Positions 1 through 7,083 of a stretch of 12,951 nucleotides of DNA are shown piece after piece. The stretch's first letter is position 1; each line of letters begins with the position of its first letter. The notes under the pieces were generated by a model. It made no database searches, was not told where the DNA came from, and was given only the letters and a program-made list of their open reading frames with translations. The DNA comes from Rhodoferax sp. UBA4409 (GTDB lineage Bacteria; Pseudomonadota; Gammaproteobacteria; Burkholderiales; Burkholderiaceae_C), in assembly GCA_002390825.1 (NCBI GenBank), contig DGQR01000172.1, forward strand, positions 1-12,951. The letters run 5' to 3'. The position numbers were made by a program, and so were the translations under genes.

Positions 1-365
1 ATGATGAAGTCGCACATCATGGCCAGCTCGCAACCGCCACCCAGCGCAAAGCCGCTCACGGCGGCGATGACCGGTTTGCGGATCGTGCGGATAGTCTCCC
101 AGTTACGGGTAATGAAGTCGCCTTTGTAGGCATCGGCAAAGCTGAACTTGGCCATGGCGGTGATGTCGGCGCCCGCAGCAAACGCTTTTTCGCTGCCAGT
201 GATCACCATACAGCCGATGGCGGGGTCGGCGTCAAAACCCTTGAGGGCTGCGCCCAGCTCGTCCATCAGCTGGTCGTTGAGGGCGTTGAGCTGCTTGGGG
301 CGGTTCAGGGTGATGATGGCAACCTTGTCGCCTTCCACGCGGGTGGTGATGCATTCGTAGCTCAT
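1..365 (-). CDS. Enoyl-CoA hydratase/isomerase, N-terminal part (runs off left edge)
   Basis: The first 121 residues of a crotonase-fold enoyl-CoA hydratase, which adds water to trans-2-enoyl-CoA in beta-oxidation and related CoA pathways in the cytoplasm. Visible family marks are LNRPKQLNALN at residues 20-30, the oxyanion-hole segment AAGADI at 63-68, and FALGGGCELAM at 106-116, whose Glu113 matches the first catalytic glutamate of the family. The second catalytic glutamate would lie beyond the window edge, so full activity cannot be judged. The start at 365 is supported by an AGGAG ribosome site (374-378) eight bases upstream. The gene lies 87 bases downstream of the M61 peptidase gene on the same strand and may share its transcript or use its own promoter. 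The exact substrate range (short-chain, phenylacetyl-type) cannot be read from this part. Confidence 0.93.
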   Translation of the reverse strand, partial: MSYECITTRVEGDKVAIITLNRPKQLNALNDQLMDELGAALKGFDADPAIGCMVITGSEKAFAAGADITAMAKFSFADAYKGDFITRNWETIRTIRKPVIAAVSGFALGGGCELAMMCDFI

Positions 366-452
366 TCAGTGGTCTCCTGTTTTGTGTCGAAATGAGGGGG
401 CTGGGCGCACTATAGCCAAGCGAATTTGCGCCGCGCTGACGCGAGCTGCGAT

Positions 453-2312
453 TTACACGCCGTCCAACCAGCGGTTGGCTGTTGCCGCATCGCGCACCGA
501 CAGGCGCACCGCCTGTGTGGGGGCCGGCAGGGTAAGGGTCAGCTGCATCAAGCGCTTGTCGCGCGAAACGAAAGCGGTCACTTTCTTGGCCTTGCCGGCA
601 TAGAGCATCAGGTCATCCAAGGCCTGCATGCGCCATGGCATGCCCTCGGTCTGCACGGCCAACCACTCGTCACCCGCCGCAAAGCCGGCTTTTTCTGCGG
701 CTCCGCCCCGCAGCACCTGCTGAATGAACAGCCCGCCGCTTTCTTTGACCCGCAGCCCGAGTTGCTGGGCGGCCTGGTCTGGCTCGCGGTTGACTTGCAC
801 ACCGTGTTGCTCCAGCAGTTCGTGCACAGGCAGCTCTTTGGTGCTGTGTACCCAGCGGGCCAGGTCTTTGGCAAACGAGCGGCCGCCAAGGTCTTGCAAC
901 ACGGCCAGCAGGTCTGCCTCGGTCATGGGGCCGCCGGCGCAGCGCGCCCACAGGCCGCGCATGACGGCATCGAGGTGGGTCTTGCCTTCTGCGCGCAGGG
1001 TCAGGTCCAGGCACAGGCCCACCAGTGAACCCTTGGTGTAGTAGCTCACCGTGGCGTTGGCGGTGTTTTCGTCTTGGCGGTAGTACTTCACCCACGCGTC
1101 AAAACTGCTTTGCGCCACGCTTTGCACCAGCCGCCCCGGGGTTTGCTGGACCTGGTTGATGGTCTTGCTCAAGAGCTTCAGGTAAGCGGCGTTGTCGATG
1201 CGTTTGGCACGGCGCAGCAGCAAGTCGTCGTAGTAGCTGGTGAAGCCTTCAAAAAACCACAGCAGTTCGGTGTAGTTTTCTTGGGTGTAGTCATAGGTGG
1301 CGAGTTCGGCCGGGCGCAGGCGTTTGACGTTCCAGGTGTGGAAGTACTCGTGGCTGATCAGCCCAAGCAGCGTGGTGTAGCCCTCGGGCTGCTTGTGGGT
1401 GGTGGGGGCCAGCGTGGTGCGGGGCAGGCGTGGCAAGTCTTTGCGGTTGCAGATCAGGGCGGTAGAGTTTTTGTGCTCCAGCCCGCCATAGCCATCGTGC
1501 ACCGCGGCCAGCATGAAGACGTAGCTTTTGAACGGAATCGGGCTTGGTCTCTCGTCTTTATTGCGGGGGTTGCTATCTTTTTGATATTGTTCAAGGTCGC
1601 TGCCGTGCCAAAAGCGCATTTCCGCCTCGCAAATGGCGCGGGTGTCGGCCAGTAGCAACTCGCCGTCAAAGCTGGGCGGTGCGCCGGCCACCACAAAGCG
1701 GTGGGGAATGCCGAACACCTCAAAACTGCCGCTCCAGAACGGCCCCATTTCCACCGGGCAGTCGACCAAGGTGTCGTAGTCCGGGGCGCGGTACAGGCCA
1801 AAGCCCGCCTTGTCGACGGTGACCGCTGGCAGGCCGGTGGCCAGCTGCCAGCCCGTAGTGCCGGCAACCGGCGCGATGTCCAGGGTGTGAGGCTCTGCCG
1901 CCGCTTCGGGCACCTGCAGGCACAGGCTGGTGCCGTTGAAAAAGCCGCGCTGCGCATCCAGCCAGGCGGTGCGCACCGAGGCGTCAAAGGCATACACCTC
2001 GTAACTCACCTCCAACGGCAGGCCGGCGCGGCAGCTGACTTGCCAGGTGGCTTTGTCCAGCTGCGTCACCGGGATGCGCTTGCCCCCTTGCCGACACTCC
2101 AGCTGCTGAAGGTGTTTGGCAAATTCGCGCAGCAGGTAGCTACCCGGAATCCAGGCCGGCAGGCGCAGGGTTTGGGTGCTGGCCGGCGAGGCCACGGTCA
2201 TGTGCACCGTGAACAGGTGGCTGTGCACATCGGGCACTTCGATCCGGTAGTGCACCGCAGAGGCGGGTGCAGCAGTTGCGAGGGATTTGGACGACTTGGA
2301 CGAAGTTTTCAT
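453..2312 (-). CDS. M61 family metallopeptidase with C-terminal PDZ domain
   Basis: A 619-residue protein of the M61 (glycyl aminopeptidase-like) family. The N-terminal beta domain contains FFNGTSLCLQ near residue 125, a conserved family segment. The zinc motif HEYFH is at 321-325, followed by TWNVKRLRP, and FEGFTSYYDD around residue 355 probably supplies the glutamate zinc ligand. A PDZ-like segment (GLFIQQVLRGGAAEKAGFA) lies at roughly 520-570. There is no signal peptide, so a cytoplasmic location is likely. The ATG at 2312 has only a weak upstream AGG, but no better start is visible. Between the RFWHG motif (233-237) and PFKSYVFML (from 260) is an unusual hydrophilic stretch of about 20 residues in an AT-richer DNA patch with a rare AGA codon; it looks like an in-frame insertion (see findings). 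The physiological substrate is unknown. Confidence 0.93.
   Translation of the reverse strand: MKTSSKSSKSLATAAPASAVHYRIEVPDVHSHLFTVHMTVASPASTQTLRLPAWIPGSYLLREFAKHLQQLECRQGGKRIPVTQLDKATWQVSCRAGLPLEVSYEVYAFDASVRTAWLDAQRGFFNGTSLCLQVPEAAAEPHTLDIAPVAGTTGWQLATGLPAVTVDKAGFGLYRAPDYDTLVDCPVEMGPFWSGSFEVFGIPHRFVVAGAPPSFDGELLLADTRAICEAEMRFWHGSDLEQYQKDSNPRNKDERPSPIPFKSYVFMLAAVHDGYGGLEHKNSTALICNRKDLPRLPRTTLAPTTHKQPEGYTTLLGLISHEYFHTWNVKRLRPAELATYDYTQENYTELLWFFEGFTSYYDDLLLRRAKRIDNAAYLKLLSKTINQVQQTPGRLVQSVAQSSFDAWVKYYRQDENTANATVSYYTKGSLVGLCLDLTLRAEGKTHLDAVMRGLWARCAGGPMTEADLLAVLQDLGGRSFAKDLARWVHSTKELPVHELLEQHGVQVNREPDQAAQQLGLRVKESGGLFIQQVLRGGAAEKAGFAAGDEWLAVQTEGMPWRMQALDDLMLYAGKAKKVTAFVSRDKRLMQLTLTLPAPTQAVRLSVRDAATANRWLDGV
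1544..1598 (-). repeat. Candidate decayed interspersed repeat inside the M61 gene
   Basis: This patch is visibly AT-richer (about 45% GC by hand count) than the gene around it. It encodes M61 residues about 239-257, which interrupt an otherwise recognisable family region. Read on the minus strand, 1577 down to 1547 matches the intergenic element at 2358 down to 2328 at about 19 of 31 ungapped positions, beginning with a shared ATAGC, and both copies then end in CCAA. The similarity was counted by eye and the copy is diverged, so membership in a repeat family is an inference. Confidence 0.4.
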
Positions 2313-2325
2313 GCCTAAACACCGG

Positions 2326-2372
2326 TTGGCGCCCGCTATGCTTGCGCGAGCAGCTATGAATTCAGGAGCAAT
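2326..2372 (-). repeat. Short interspersed intergenic repeat (Comamonadaceae-type)
   Basis: Non-coding DNA between dsbC and the M61 gene. On the minus strand it reads TTGCTCCTGAATTCATAGC, then GCTCGCGCAAGC, then ATAGCGGGCGCC. ATAGC occurs twice around a GCGC-centred core. The layout (AT-rich AATTNATAGC head, GCGC core, GGCGCC tail) resembles small palindromic repeats I remember from Comamonadaceae intergenic regions; this is memory, not a search result. A related, decayed sequence appears inside the neighbouring M61 gene. It contains no ORF. Confidence 0.5.
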
Positions 2373-2379
2373 TTGTGGA

Positions 2380-2405
2380 GGGCCTCCGGCCCGCGCCGGG
2401 TGCCC
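2380..2405 (-). terminator. Hairpin just downstream of dsbC, candidate terminator
   Basis: An inverted repeat begins eight bases after the dsbC stop. The outer arms are GGGC/GCCC, then a 2x2 internal mismatch, then inner arms CCGGC/GCCGG around a four-base loop. A CCCTAGGG palindrome overlaps its upstream edge. There is no U-tract after the stem on the minus strand, so it is not a textbook intrinsic terminator; it could instead stabilise the dsbC mRNA 3' end. Confidence 0.45.
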
Positions 2406-2412
2406 TAGGGCT

Positions 2413-3138
2413 TTAGCTTTTGGCGTCTTTCAGGTGTTTTTCGATTTGCTGGGCGTCAATCGCACCGGGCACGCGGTTGCCATCTTCAAACAGCAGTGTG
2501 GGCGTGCCTTGGATGCGGTAGGTCTTGCCGAACTCCACGTTGCGGGCGAGCGGGGATGTATCGCACATGGCTGCTGCGGCGGGTGCTGGCTGGTCGCGCA
2601 GCATCCAGTCTTGCCAAGCCGCGACCTTGTCTCTGCTGCACCAGATCGCCTTGGATTTTTCTGTCGAGTCCGGCCCGAGGATGGGGTAGAGGAACATGTA
2701 GATCGTCACGTTGTCGATCTTTTGCAGATCGCGCTCAAAGCGTTTGCAGTAACCGCAATTCGGGTCCTCAAAGACGGCCAGCTTGCGCGAGCCATTGCCC
2801 CGCACGATGGTGAAGGCGTCTTTGAGGGGCAGGCTGCTGAACTTGATGGCGGTGAGCTTGTTGATCCGCTCCTCGGTCAAATTGCGCAGTCCTTTGGTCT
2901 CGTAGAGGTTGCCTTGGATCAGGTAGTTGCCCTTGGCATCGGTGTAATAGATTTCGACGCCATTGGCCCGGACCTCATACAAGCCGGGGATGCCGGCCGG
3001 GCGCACTTCGTCAATGGACTTCAGCTGAGGCACCCGTTTGGCAATGGCCTCGCGGATGGCGGCCTCCTGGGCGAAGGCACCCGTGGCAAAGGCGGCGAGC
3101 GCCAGGCCCACGGTGGCAAACAAACGGGGGAAGTGCAT
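2413..3138 (-). CDS. dsbC: Thiol:disulfide interchange protein DsbC
   Basis: Periplasmic disulfide isomerase of 241 residues. The chosen ATG gives a clean Sec signal peptide (hydrophobic core at 7-20, AFA|QE cleavage after about residue 23); a longer frame would run back into the upstream monooxygenase gene and hide the signal. After an N-terminal dimerisation region (about 25-85) comes a thioredoxin-fold domain with the redox motif CGYC at 128-131, a second cysteine pair (in AIWCSRDK and AMCDTS) matching the structural disulfide of E. coli DsbC, and the cis-proline loop GTPT. Known family role: rearranging wrong disulfides in exported proteins, kept reduced by DsbD. It follows the monooxygenase gene by 47 bases and is probably co-transcribed with it; a hairpin follows the stop. 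Confidence 0.95.
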   Translation of the reverse strand: MHFPRLFATVGLALAAFATGAFAQEAAIREAIAKRVPQLKSIDEVRPAGIPGLYEVRANGVEIYYTDAKGNYLIQGNLYETKGLRNLTEERINKLTAIKFSSLPLKDAFTIVRGNGSRKLAVFEDPNCGYCKRFERDLQKIDNVTIYMFLYPILGPDSTEKSKAIWCSRDKVAAWQDWMLRDQPAPAAAAMCDTSPLARNVEFGKTYRIQGTPTLLFEDGNRVPGAIDAQQIEKHLKDAKS

Positions 3139-3185
3139 AAACAAAATTTCCGGAAAAAGTAAAAAGACGGGGCGAACCAGGGCGC

Positions 3186-4310
3186 TCACAGGCCCATGGC
3201 CTGCCGGGCTACCCAGTGTTTGAGCGGGGCGCAACTGTCAAAGCCGCGCATGCCCCAGTTGCGGGCGTTTTCCGCCCAGGCGTGGGGGTGGGCAAATAGC
3301 TGTTGCAGGGAGTTGCCACTGCCACCCACCACGGCGAAGGCCGCCTTGCGGGCCCGCTCGTAGCGGCGCAGCAAGCGCATATCGTCTACAGGGCGCCAGT
3401 AGCCACGGGTATCGAGCACCTGCACCAGTTCGGCCACATCACCCAAGCCCAGGTTCAGGCCCTGGCCCGCCAGTGGGTGCACGTTGTGGGCCGCGTCACC
3501 AGCCAATACCCAAGCGCGCCGCTGGCCGTCCAGGGTAGTTGTACCTGTCCAGCGGGTGGCGACGGCATGCTGCAAGGTCCAGCTCGCGCGGGAGCTGGCC
3601 AGGCGCAGGGTACCCACCGCCATGCGGGTGGCCGTTTGCAGGGCGTTGGTGAATTCCAGGTCGGTGTGTTGCATCAGGGCTTGTGCGCGCTCTGGGGACA
3701 CTGACCACACCAGGGCATGAAAGTTCCCCTCCGGCCCTTGCATCGGCAACAGTGCGGTCACTTCACCTTCGCTAAACCACTGCCGGGCAGTTTGTTGGTG
3801 GGGCAGCGAGCTCTCCACCCTGGCAGCGACGGCGGTCTGGGCGTAGCGATGTGTTTCGAACTCCACGCCGAACTCGTCGCGGGTGGTGCTGGCGCGCCCC
3901 TCGCACACGACGGTCAGGGTCGCGGTTTGCGGTGTGTCGACCACAGAAATGAGGGGTTGGAACTGCACGGCCTGGGCGAGCTGTTGCTCGAGCACGGGCA
4001 CGTCCACAATCCAGTTCAGGGCGTCCACGCCCTGCGGTATCGCATCAAAGTGGACCTGGGCGTCCGCATCGGCCACGACCGCCATGTGCAACACCGGAGT
4101 GGCATGGGCGTCGGCCGGCCAGCAACGGATGGCTTCGAGCAGTTGGCGCGAGCGTGCGTTCAGGGCGTATGCCCGCACATCCGGGCTAGACGGGGGCTGG
4201 GGGGGCGCCTCGACCAGCGCCACTTTCAGGCGTTTGGCCGCCAAGTGCAGCGCCAGGGTGCGCCCCACGATGCCGGCGCCACGGATACAAATGTCATAGG
4301 TTTGGGCCAT
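3186..4310 (-). CDS. UbiH/UbiF/VisC/COQ6-family FAD-dependent monooxygenase
   Basis: A 374-residue flavoprotein hydroxylase, expected to add a hydroxyl group to the ubiquinone ring during quinone biosynthesis at the inner face of the membrane. The N-terminal Rossmann motif is GAGIVG (residues 11-16), followed by a beta strand ending in VALVEA. The second FAD motif, GDAAHNVHPLAGQGLNLGL, starts at residue 271, and the C-terminal segment GFDSCAPLKHWVARQAMGL is typical of the family. Which ring position it acts on (UbiH, UbiF or UbiI type) cannot be decided from sequence alone, so no symbol is given. The start lies about 20-57 bases from the divergent MOSC gene, depending on that gene's start. 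dsbC follows on the same strand. Confidence 0.9.
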   Translation of the reverse strand: MAQTYDICIRGAGIVGRTLALHLAAKRLKVALVEAPPQPPSSPDVRAYALNARSRQLLEAIRCWPADAHATPVLHMAVVADADAQVHFDAIPQGVDALNWIVDVPVLEQQLAQAVQFQPLISVVDTPQTATLTVVCEGRASTTRDEFGVEFETHRYAQTAVAARVESSLPHQQTARQWFSEGEVTALLPMQGPEGNFHALVWSVSPERAQALMQHTDLEFTNALQTATRMAVGTLRLASSRASWTLQHAVATRWTGTTTLDGQRRAWVLAGDAAHNVHPLAGQGLNLGLGDVAELVQVLDTRGYWRPVDDMRLLRRYERARKAAFAVVGGSGNSLQQLFAHPHAWAENARNWGMRGFDSCAPLKHWVARQAMGL

Positions 4311-4355
4311 TCGGTCATTGTAGGAGGGCTGTGCACAATGCAGGCTCTATGCACC

Positions 4356-4361
4356 AGGAAA
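4356..4361 (+). promoter_or_regulatory. Ribosome binding site deciding the MOSC start
   Basis: AGGAAA ends five bases before the ATG at 4367 and supports that start. A stronger AGGAGG at 4322-4327 lies only three bases before an in-frame GTG at 4331, which is too close for usual initiation, and 21 bases before the in-frame ATG at 4349. Initiation at 4331 would add 12 non-conserved residues. Confidence 0.4.
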
Positions 4362-4366
4362 CCCCC

Positions 4367-5263
4367 ATGACCCCACACTTTGAAGCCGATATTCACGGAC
4401 ACATCGCCGCACTGATGATTTACCCGGTGAAATCACTCGCCGGTATCGCGGTGGAACATGCGCGCCTGCTGGACACCGGGCTGGAGTGGGACCGGCACTG
4501 GATGGTGGTAGATGCGGAAGGGCTTTTTGTGAGCCAGCGCGAATATCCCCGCATGGCGCTGGTGCAGCCGCGGCTGCTGGCACAGGCACTGGAGTTGCAG
4601 TGCTCCGGCCTGAGCCCGCTGGAGGTAGCGCTCGACGCGCAGGGGCCCCAAACTCGGGTTCAAGTCTGGGACGACACCGTGGATGCCCTCGATATGGGGG
4701 ATGCTGCTGCTCTGTGGTTGCAGCAAGCGCTGGGTTGCGAAGGAGTGCGCCTGGTGCGCTTTGCGCCCGAGGGTCGGCGGGCGTGCAGCCCCCGCCGGAC
4801 CGGCGGTGCGCAGGGGCACACCCAATTTGCCGACGGGTACCCGGTGCTGGTCACGACCGAAGCTTCCATGGCGCCGCTCAACAGCCGGTTGGCGGCTGCG
4901 GGTTTGCCGTCAGTCGGCATGCGCCGTTTCCGGCCCAATGTGGTGTTGGGCGGAATGGAGGCACATGATGAAGACCACATGGCGGTCTTGCAGGTCATGG
5001 CCGAGGAGGGCGGCGCCACCTCCGCGCAACTCGCCTTGGTGAAGCCGTGCGCCCGCTGCCCGATACCCAATATTGACCCCGACACGGCCGAGAGCCACCC
5101 CGGCGTGGGGGATGCCCTTCAAAGCTACCGCCGGGACGCTCGCTTGAACGGCGCGATCACCTTCGGGATGAATGCCATCGTGCAGGCCGGCGCAGGCCAG
5201 GTGCTGCGGGTGGGGCAGACGGTTGCTGCGTCGTACCAGTTTGATGGAGCCGCTGCCCCGTAA
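4367..5263 (+). CDS. MOSC domain protein (YcbX-like, N-terminal beta-barrel plus MOSC)
   Basis: About 298 residues from the ATG at 4367 (310 if the in-frame GTG at 4331 is used). The N-terminal MOSC_N region contains LMIYPVKSLAGI (residues 16-27) and the LEWDRHWMVVD segment. The C-terminal MOSC domain contains FADGYPVLVTTEASM, RRFRPNVVL and KPCARCPIPNIDPDT, in which Cys228 matches the cysteine conserved in MOSC domains. The family handles molybdenum-cofactor-bound sulfur or acts with the cofactor; E. coli YcbX works in reducing N-hydroxylated compounds. Whether this protein carries Moco itself or modifies it cannot be told here. No 2Fe-2S ferredoxin domain is fused at the C-terminus, unlike E. 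coli YcbX. It ends 34 bases from the convergent 7TM sensor gene. Confidence 0.9.
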   Translation: MTPHFEADIHGHIAALMIYPVKSLAGIAVEHARLLDTGLEWDRHWMVVDAEGLFVSQREYPRMALVQPRLLAQALELQCSGLSPLEVALDAQGPQTRVQVWDDTVDALDMGDAAALWLQQALGCEGVRLVRFAPEGRRACSPRRTGGAQGHTQFADGYPVLVTTEASMAPLNSRLAAAGLPSVGMRRFRPNVVLGGMEAHDEDHMAVLQVMAEEGGATSAQLALVKPCARCPIPNIDPDTAESHPGVGDALQSYRRDARLNGAITFGMNAIVQAGAGQVLRVGQTVAASYQFDGAAAP

Positions 5264-5297
5264 GTCACGCTGGCCACGGCGAACGCCCGGTCCGCGA

Positions 5298-7052
5298 TCA
5301 GCTCGACAGCGAGGAGTGCAAGCTGGCCAGTTGGGTGGGTACCGGCTCCAGAAAACGGATCGGCCTGCGGGTTCGCGGTGAGATGCCGGCCAGCACGCCC
5401 GCCAACTCGTTAAGGGCTTGTGCAGGTTCGACCGGGTTTTCGTGCAGCAGCACGCACGCAGCTTGGAACTGCAGCGTGACCTCGGTGGGCATGCCCTGTA
5501 AGGGAATCAGCCCCGAGGCCACCAGTTTGACCAGCCGCTCGGTCAGCACCTGCCGCGAACCGACACCCTCCAGCAGCAGGGCAAACCGCGCGCTGCCCAC
5601 CCGTGCCGCCGGGTCCACATCCCGGAGAACCCGGTGCAGTTTGATCACGGCGCGCAAGAGGCATTGCTCCGCTGCGGGATCACCCATCTTGTGGCGGATG
5701 TGATCTAGGTTCGCAATGTTCACCAAAACCAGGGCCAAGGGCTCGCGGTGGGTGACGGCGCGTTCATAGGCCTCTGTGAGGTGGGTTTGGAAGGCATCTG
5801 CAGTGAGCAGGCCGGTCAATGCGTCTTGGGTCGGGAGGTGTTCTGCCCGGGCTACGACTTCTTTGCGGTCATGGGTGGCGCGCCCCAAGGCATACACCAA
5901 GGCAGGCACCGACGCCGCCACGGTAAGTGTGAGCAAATAGCGCAGCGGCCAGAATGCGGGCAGGCTGCCGCCGGCCTCCAGCGTCATCCAGATCACCAGG
6001 GCGAATTTGGGGGTGTAGGTCCACAGCAGCCAAGCCCCCAAGGGGGAGCCCGCCCTCCAGTTCACCGCCGTGGCCAGCAGGCTGCAAGCGGTGCCCAGCA
6101 GAATCACGATGCCCGAGACCGTATCCGCCAGGGTGCGGTCCAGGAACAGGTAGCAGGCGACCGAGGCCAGTGCGGCAACACCCAGCACGCCGAGCAACTT
6201 GTCAAACCACGGGTAGTGGGTGGAGAGCGCATACAGGTGCCGCACATAGAGCAGAGCGACCCCTATAGCCAGTGACGGCAGCACACTGCTGGCGTAGTCT
6301 GCCCACAAGGGGGCGCCGGGCCAGATCAGCGAGTTGAGGATGCCGTTGAATTGCGCCAGCGTGAGCGCAATCATCACGCTGTAAAGAGCGGCGCCCAGGT
6401 CCGACACATTGCGGAACTCTGCATAGCGCATCAGCGACACGGCCGCCAGGGTGAGGATCAGCCCGAACATGACGCCGAGTCCAATGCCCTCTGCCAGGCG
6501 CTGGCCCTCGCGCAGGTTGGCCGGGACCATGCGCAAAGGGATGGCGAGCGGCTTGAAGTTGCGAATCTGCAGCAACACCTCGGTAGGCTGTCCGGGCGGC
6601 AAGTACAGCTCAAATTCGGGGTACAGGCCGCGCACGTTCCAGTGTCGCTGGGCGTGCTTGTCGCCTGCTGTTTGGGGGTACCAAGCGCCGTCTTGCCGCT
6701 CAAAGAGCACCACATGGTCAAGGTAAGGCTGGGGAATGTTCAGCGTCCACCGGCCGGTGCTGCCGGTCGCACGAACCAGCGTGAGCTTGATCCAAAGGGT
6801 GTTGTTGGCGTTGAGGGGCGCTGCGTGCTCCATGTGGGCGGCTTCAAACGGCGCGGCCCAGGCTTGGGCCGCTGTCGCGTTGCGGCCCGGTTCCAGCCAC
6901 TGCATAGAGCGGTCTTGCAGGGGCCACGGCTCGCTGTTGTTTGTCAATAAAAGCGGACTGGCAGCGCGGGCTTCGGCGACAAATCCATGCGCCCAACCCG
7001 CTCCCGCCCAAAGTGCCAGCGCCACCAACAGGCGCAGGAACAGGTATGGCAT
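5298..7052 (-). CDS. 7TMR-DISM membrane sensor with degenerate GGDEF domain
   Basis: A 584-residue membrane protein. Residues 1-31 form a signal peptide. About 35-175 is an extracytoplasmic sensor of the 7TMR-DISMED2 type (LWIKLTL, then VLLQIRNFKPLAIPL). About 185-395 contains seven hydrophobic segments of the 7TMR-DISM core. A GGDEF-fold domain starts at DALTGLL (Asp410). The catalytic signature is lost: GSARF (486-490) stands where GGDEF should be, and the metal/guanine-binding segment usually written DxDxFKxxND reads NIANLDHIRH. The inhibitory-site motif RxxD survives as RDVD (477-480), with the canonical five-residue spacing. It is therefore probably not a diguanylate cyclase and may be a c-di-GMP-binding receptor; this is an inference. 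There is no EAL domain. It is divergent from ychF across 31 bases. Confidence 0.85.
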   Translation of the reverse strand: MPYLFLRLLVALALWAGAGWAHGFVAEARAASPLLLTNNSEPWPLQDRSMQWLEPGRNATAAQAWAAPFEAAHMEHAAPLNANNTLWIKLTLVRATGSTGRWTLNIPQPYLDHVVLFERQDGAWYPQTAGDKHAQRHWNVRGLYPEFELYLPPGQPTEVLLQIRNFKPLAIPLRMVPANLREGQRLAEGIGLGVMFGLILTLAAVSLMRYAEFRNVSDLGAALYSVMIALTLAQFNGILNSLIWPGAPLWADYASSVLPSLAIGVALLYVRHLYALSTHYPWFDKLLGVLGVAALASVACYLFLDRTLADTVSGIVILLGTACSLLATAVNWRAGSPLGAWLLWTYTPKFALVIWMTLEAGGSLPAFWPLRYLLTLTVAASVPALVYALGRATHDRKEVVARAEHLPTQDALTGLLTADAFQTHLTEAYERAVTHREPLALVLVNIANLDHIRHKMGDPAAEQCLLRAVIKLHRVLRDVDPAARVGSARFALLLEGVGSRQVLTERLVKLVASGLIPLQGMPTEVTLQFQAACVLLHENPVEPAQALNELAGVLAGISPRTRRPIRFLEPVPTQLASLHSSLSS

Positions 7053-7083
7053 ACACTTGTCACCCAGTTTTTAGAGGTTTTTT

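Noticed and set aside
366..452. A possible promoter (TATAGT box near 411-416) before the enoyl-CoA hydratase gene
   Set aside because: No matching -35 box at a suitable distance, so I note the AGGAG ribosome site but do not call a promoter.
2287..3162. A 291-codon plus-strand open frame across dsbC
   Set aside because: It is antisense to dsbC, which has a signal peptide, CGYC and cis-Pro motif; the plus frame shows nothing recognisable.
3139..3234. A longer DsbC start upstream of 3138
   Set aside because: It would overlap the monooxygenase 3' end and bury the signal peptide behind 32 non-signal residues.
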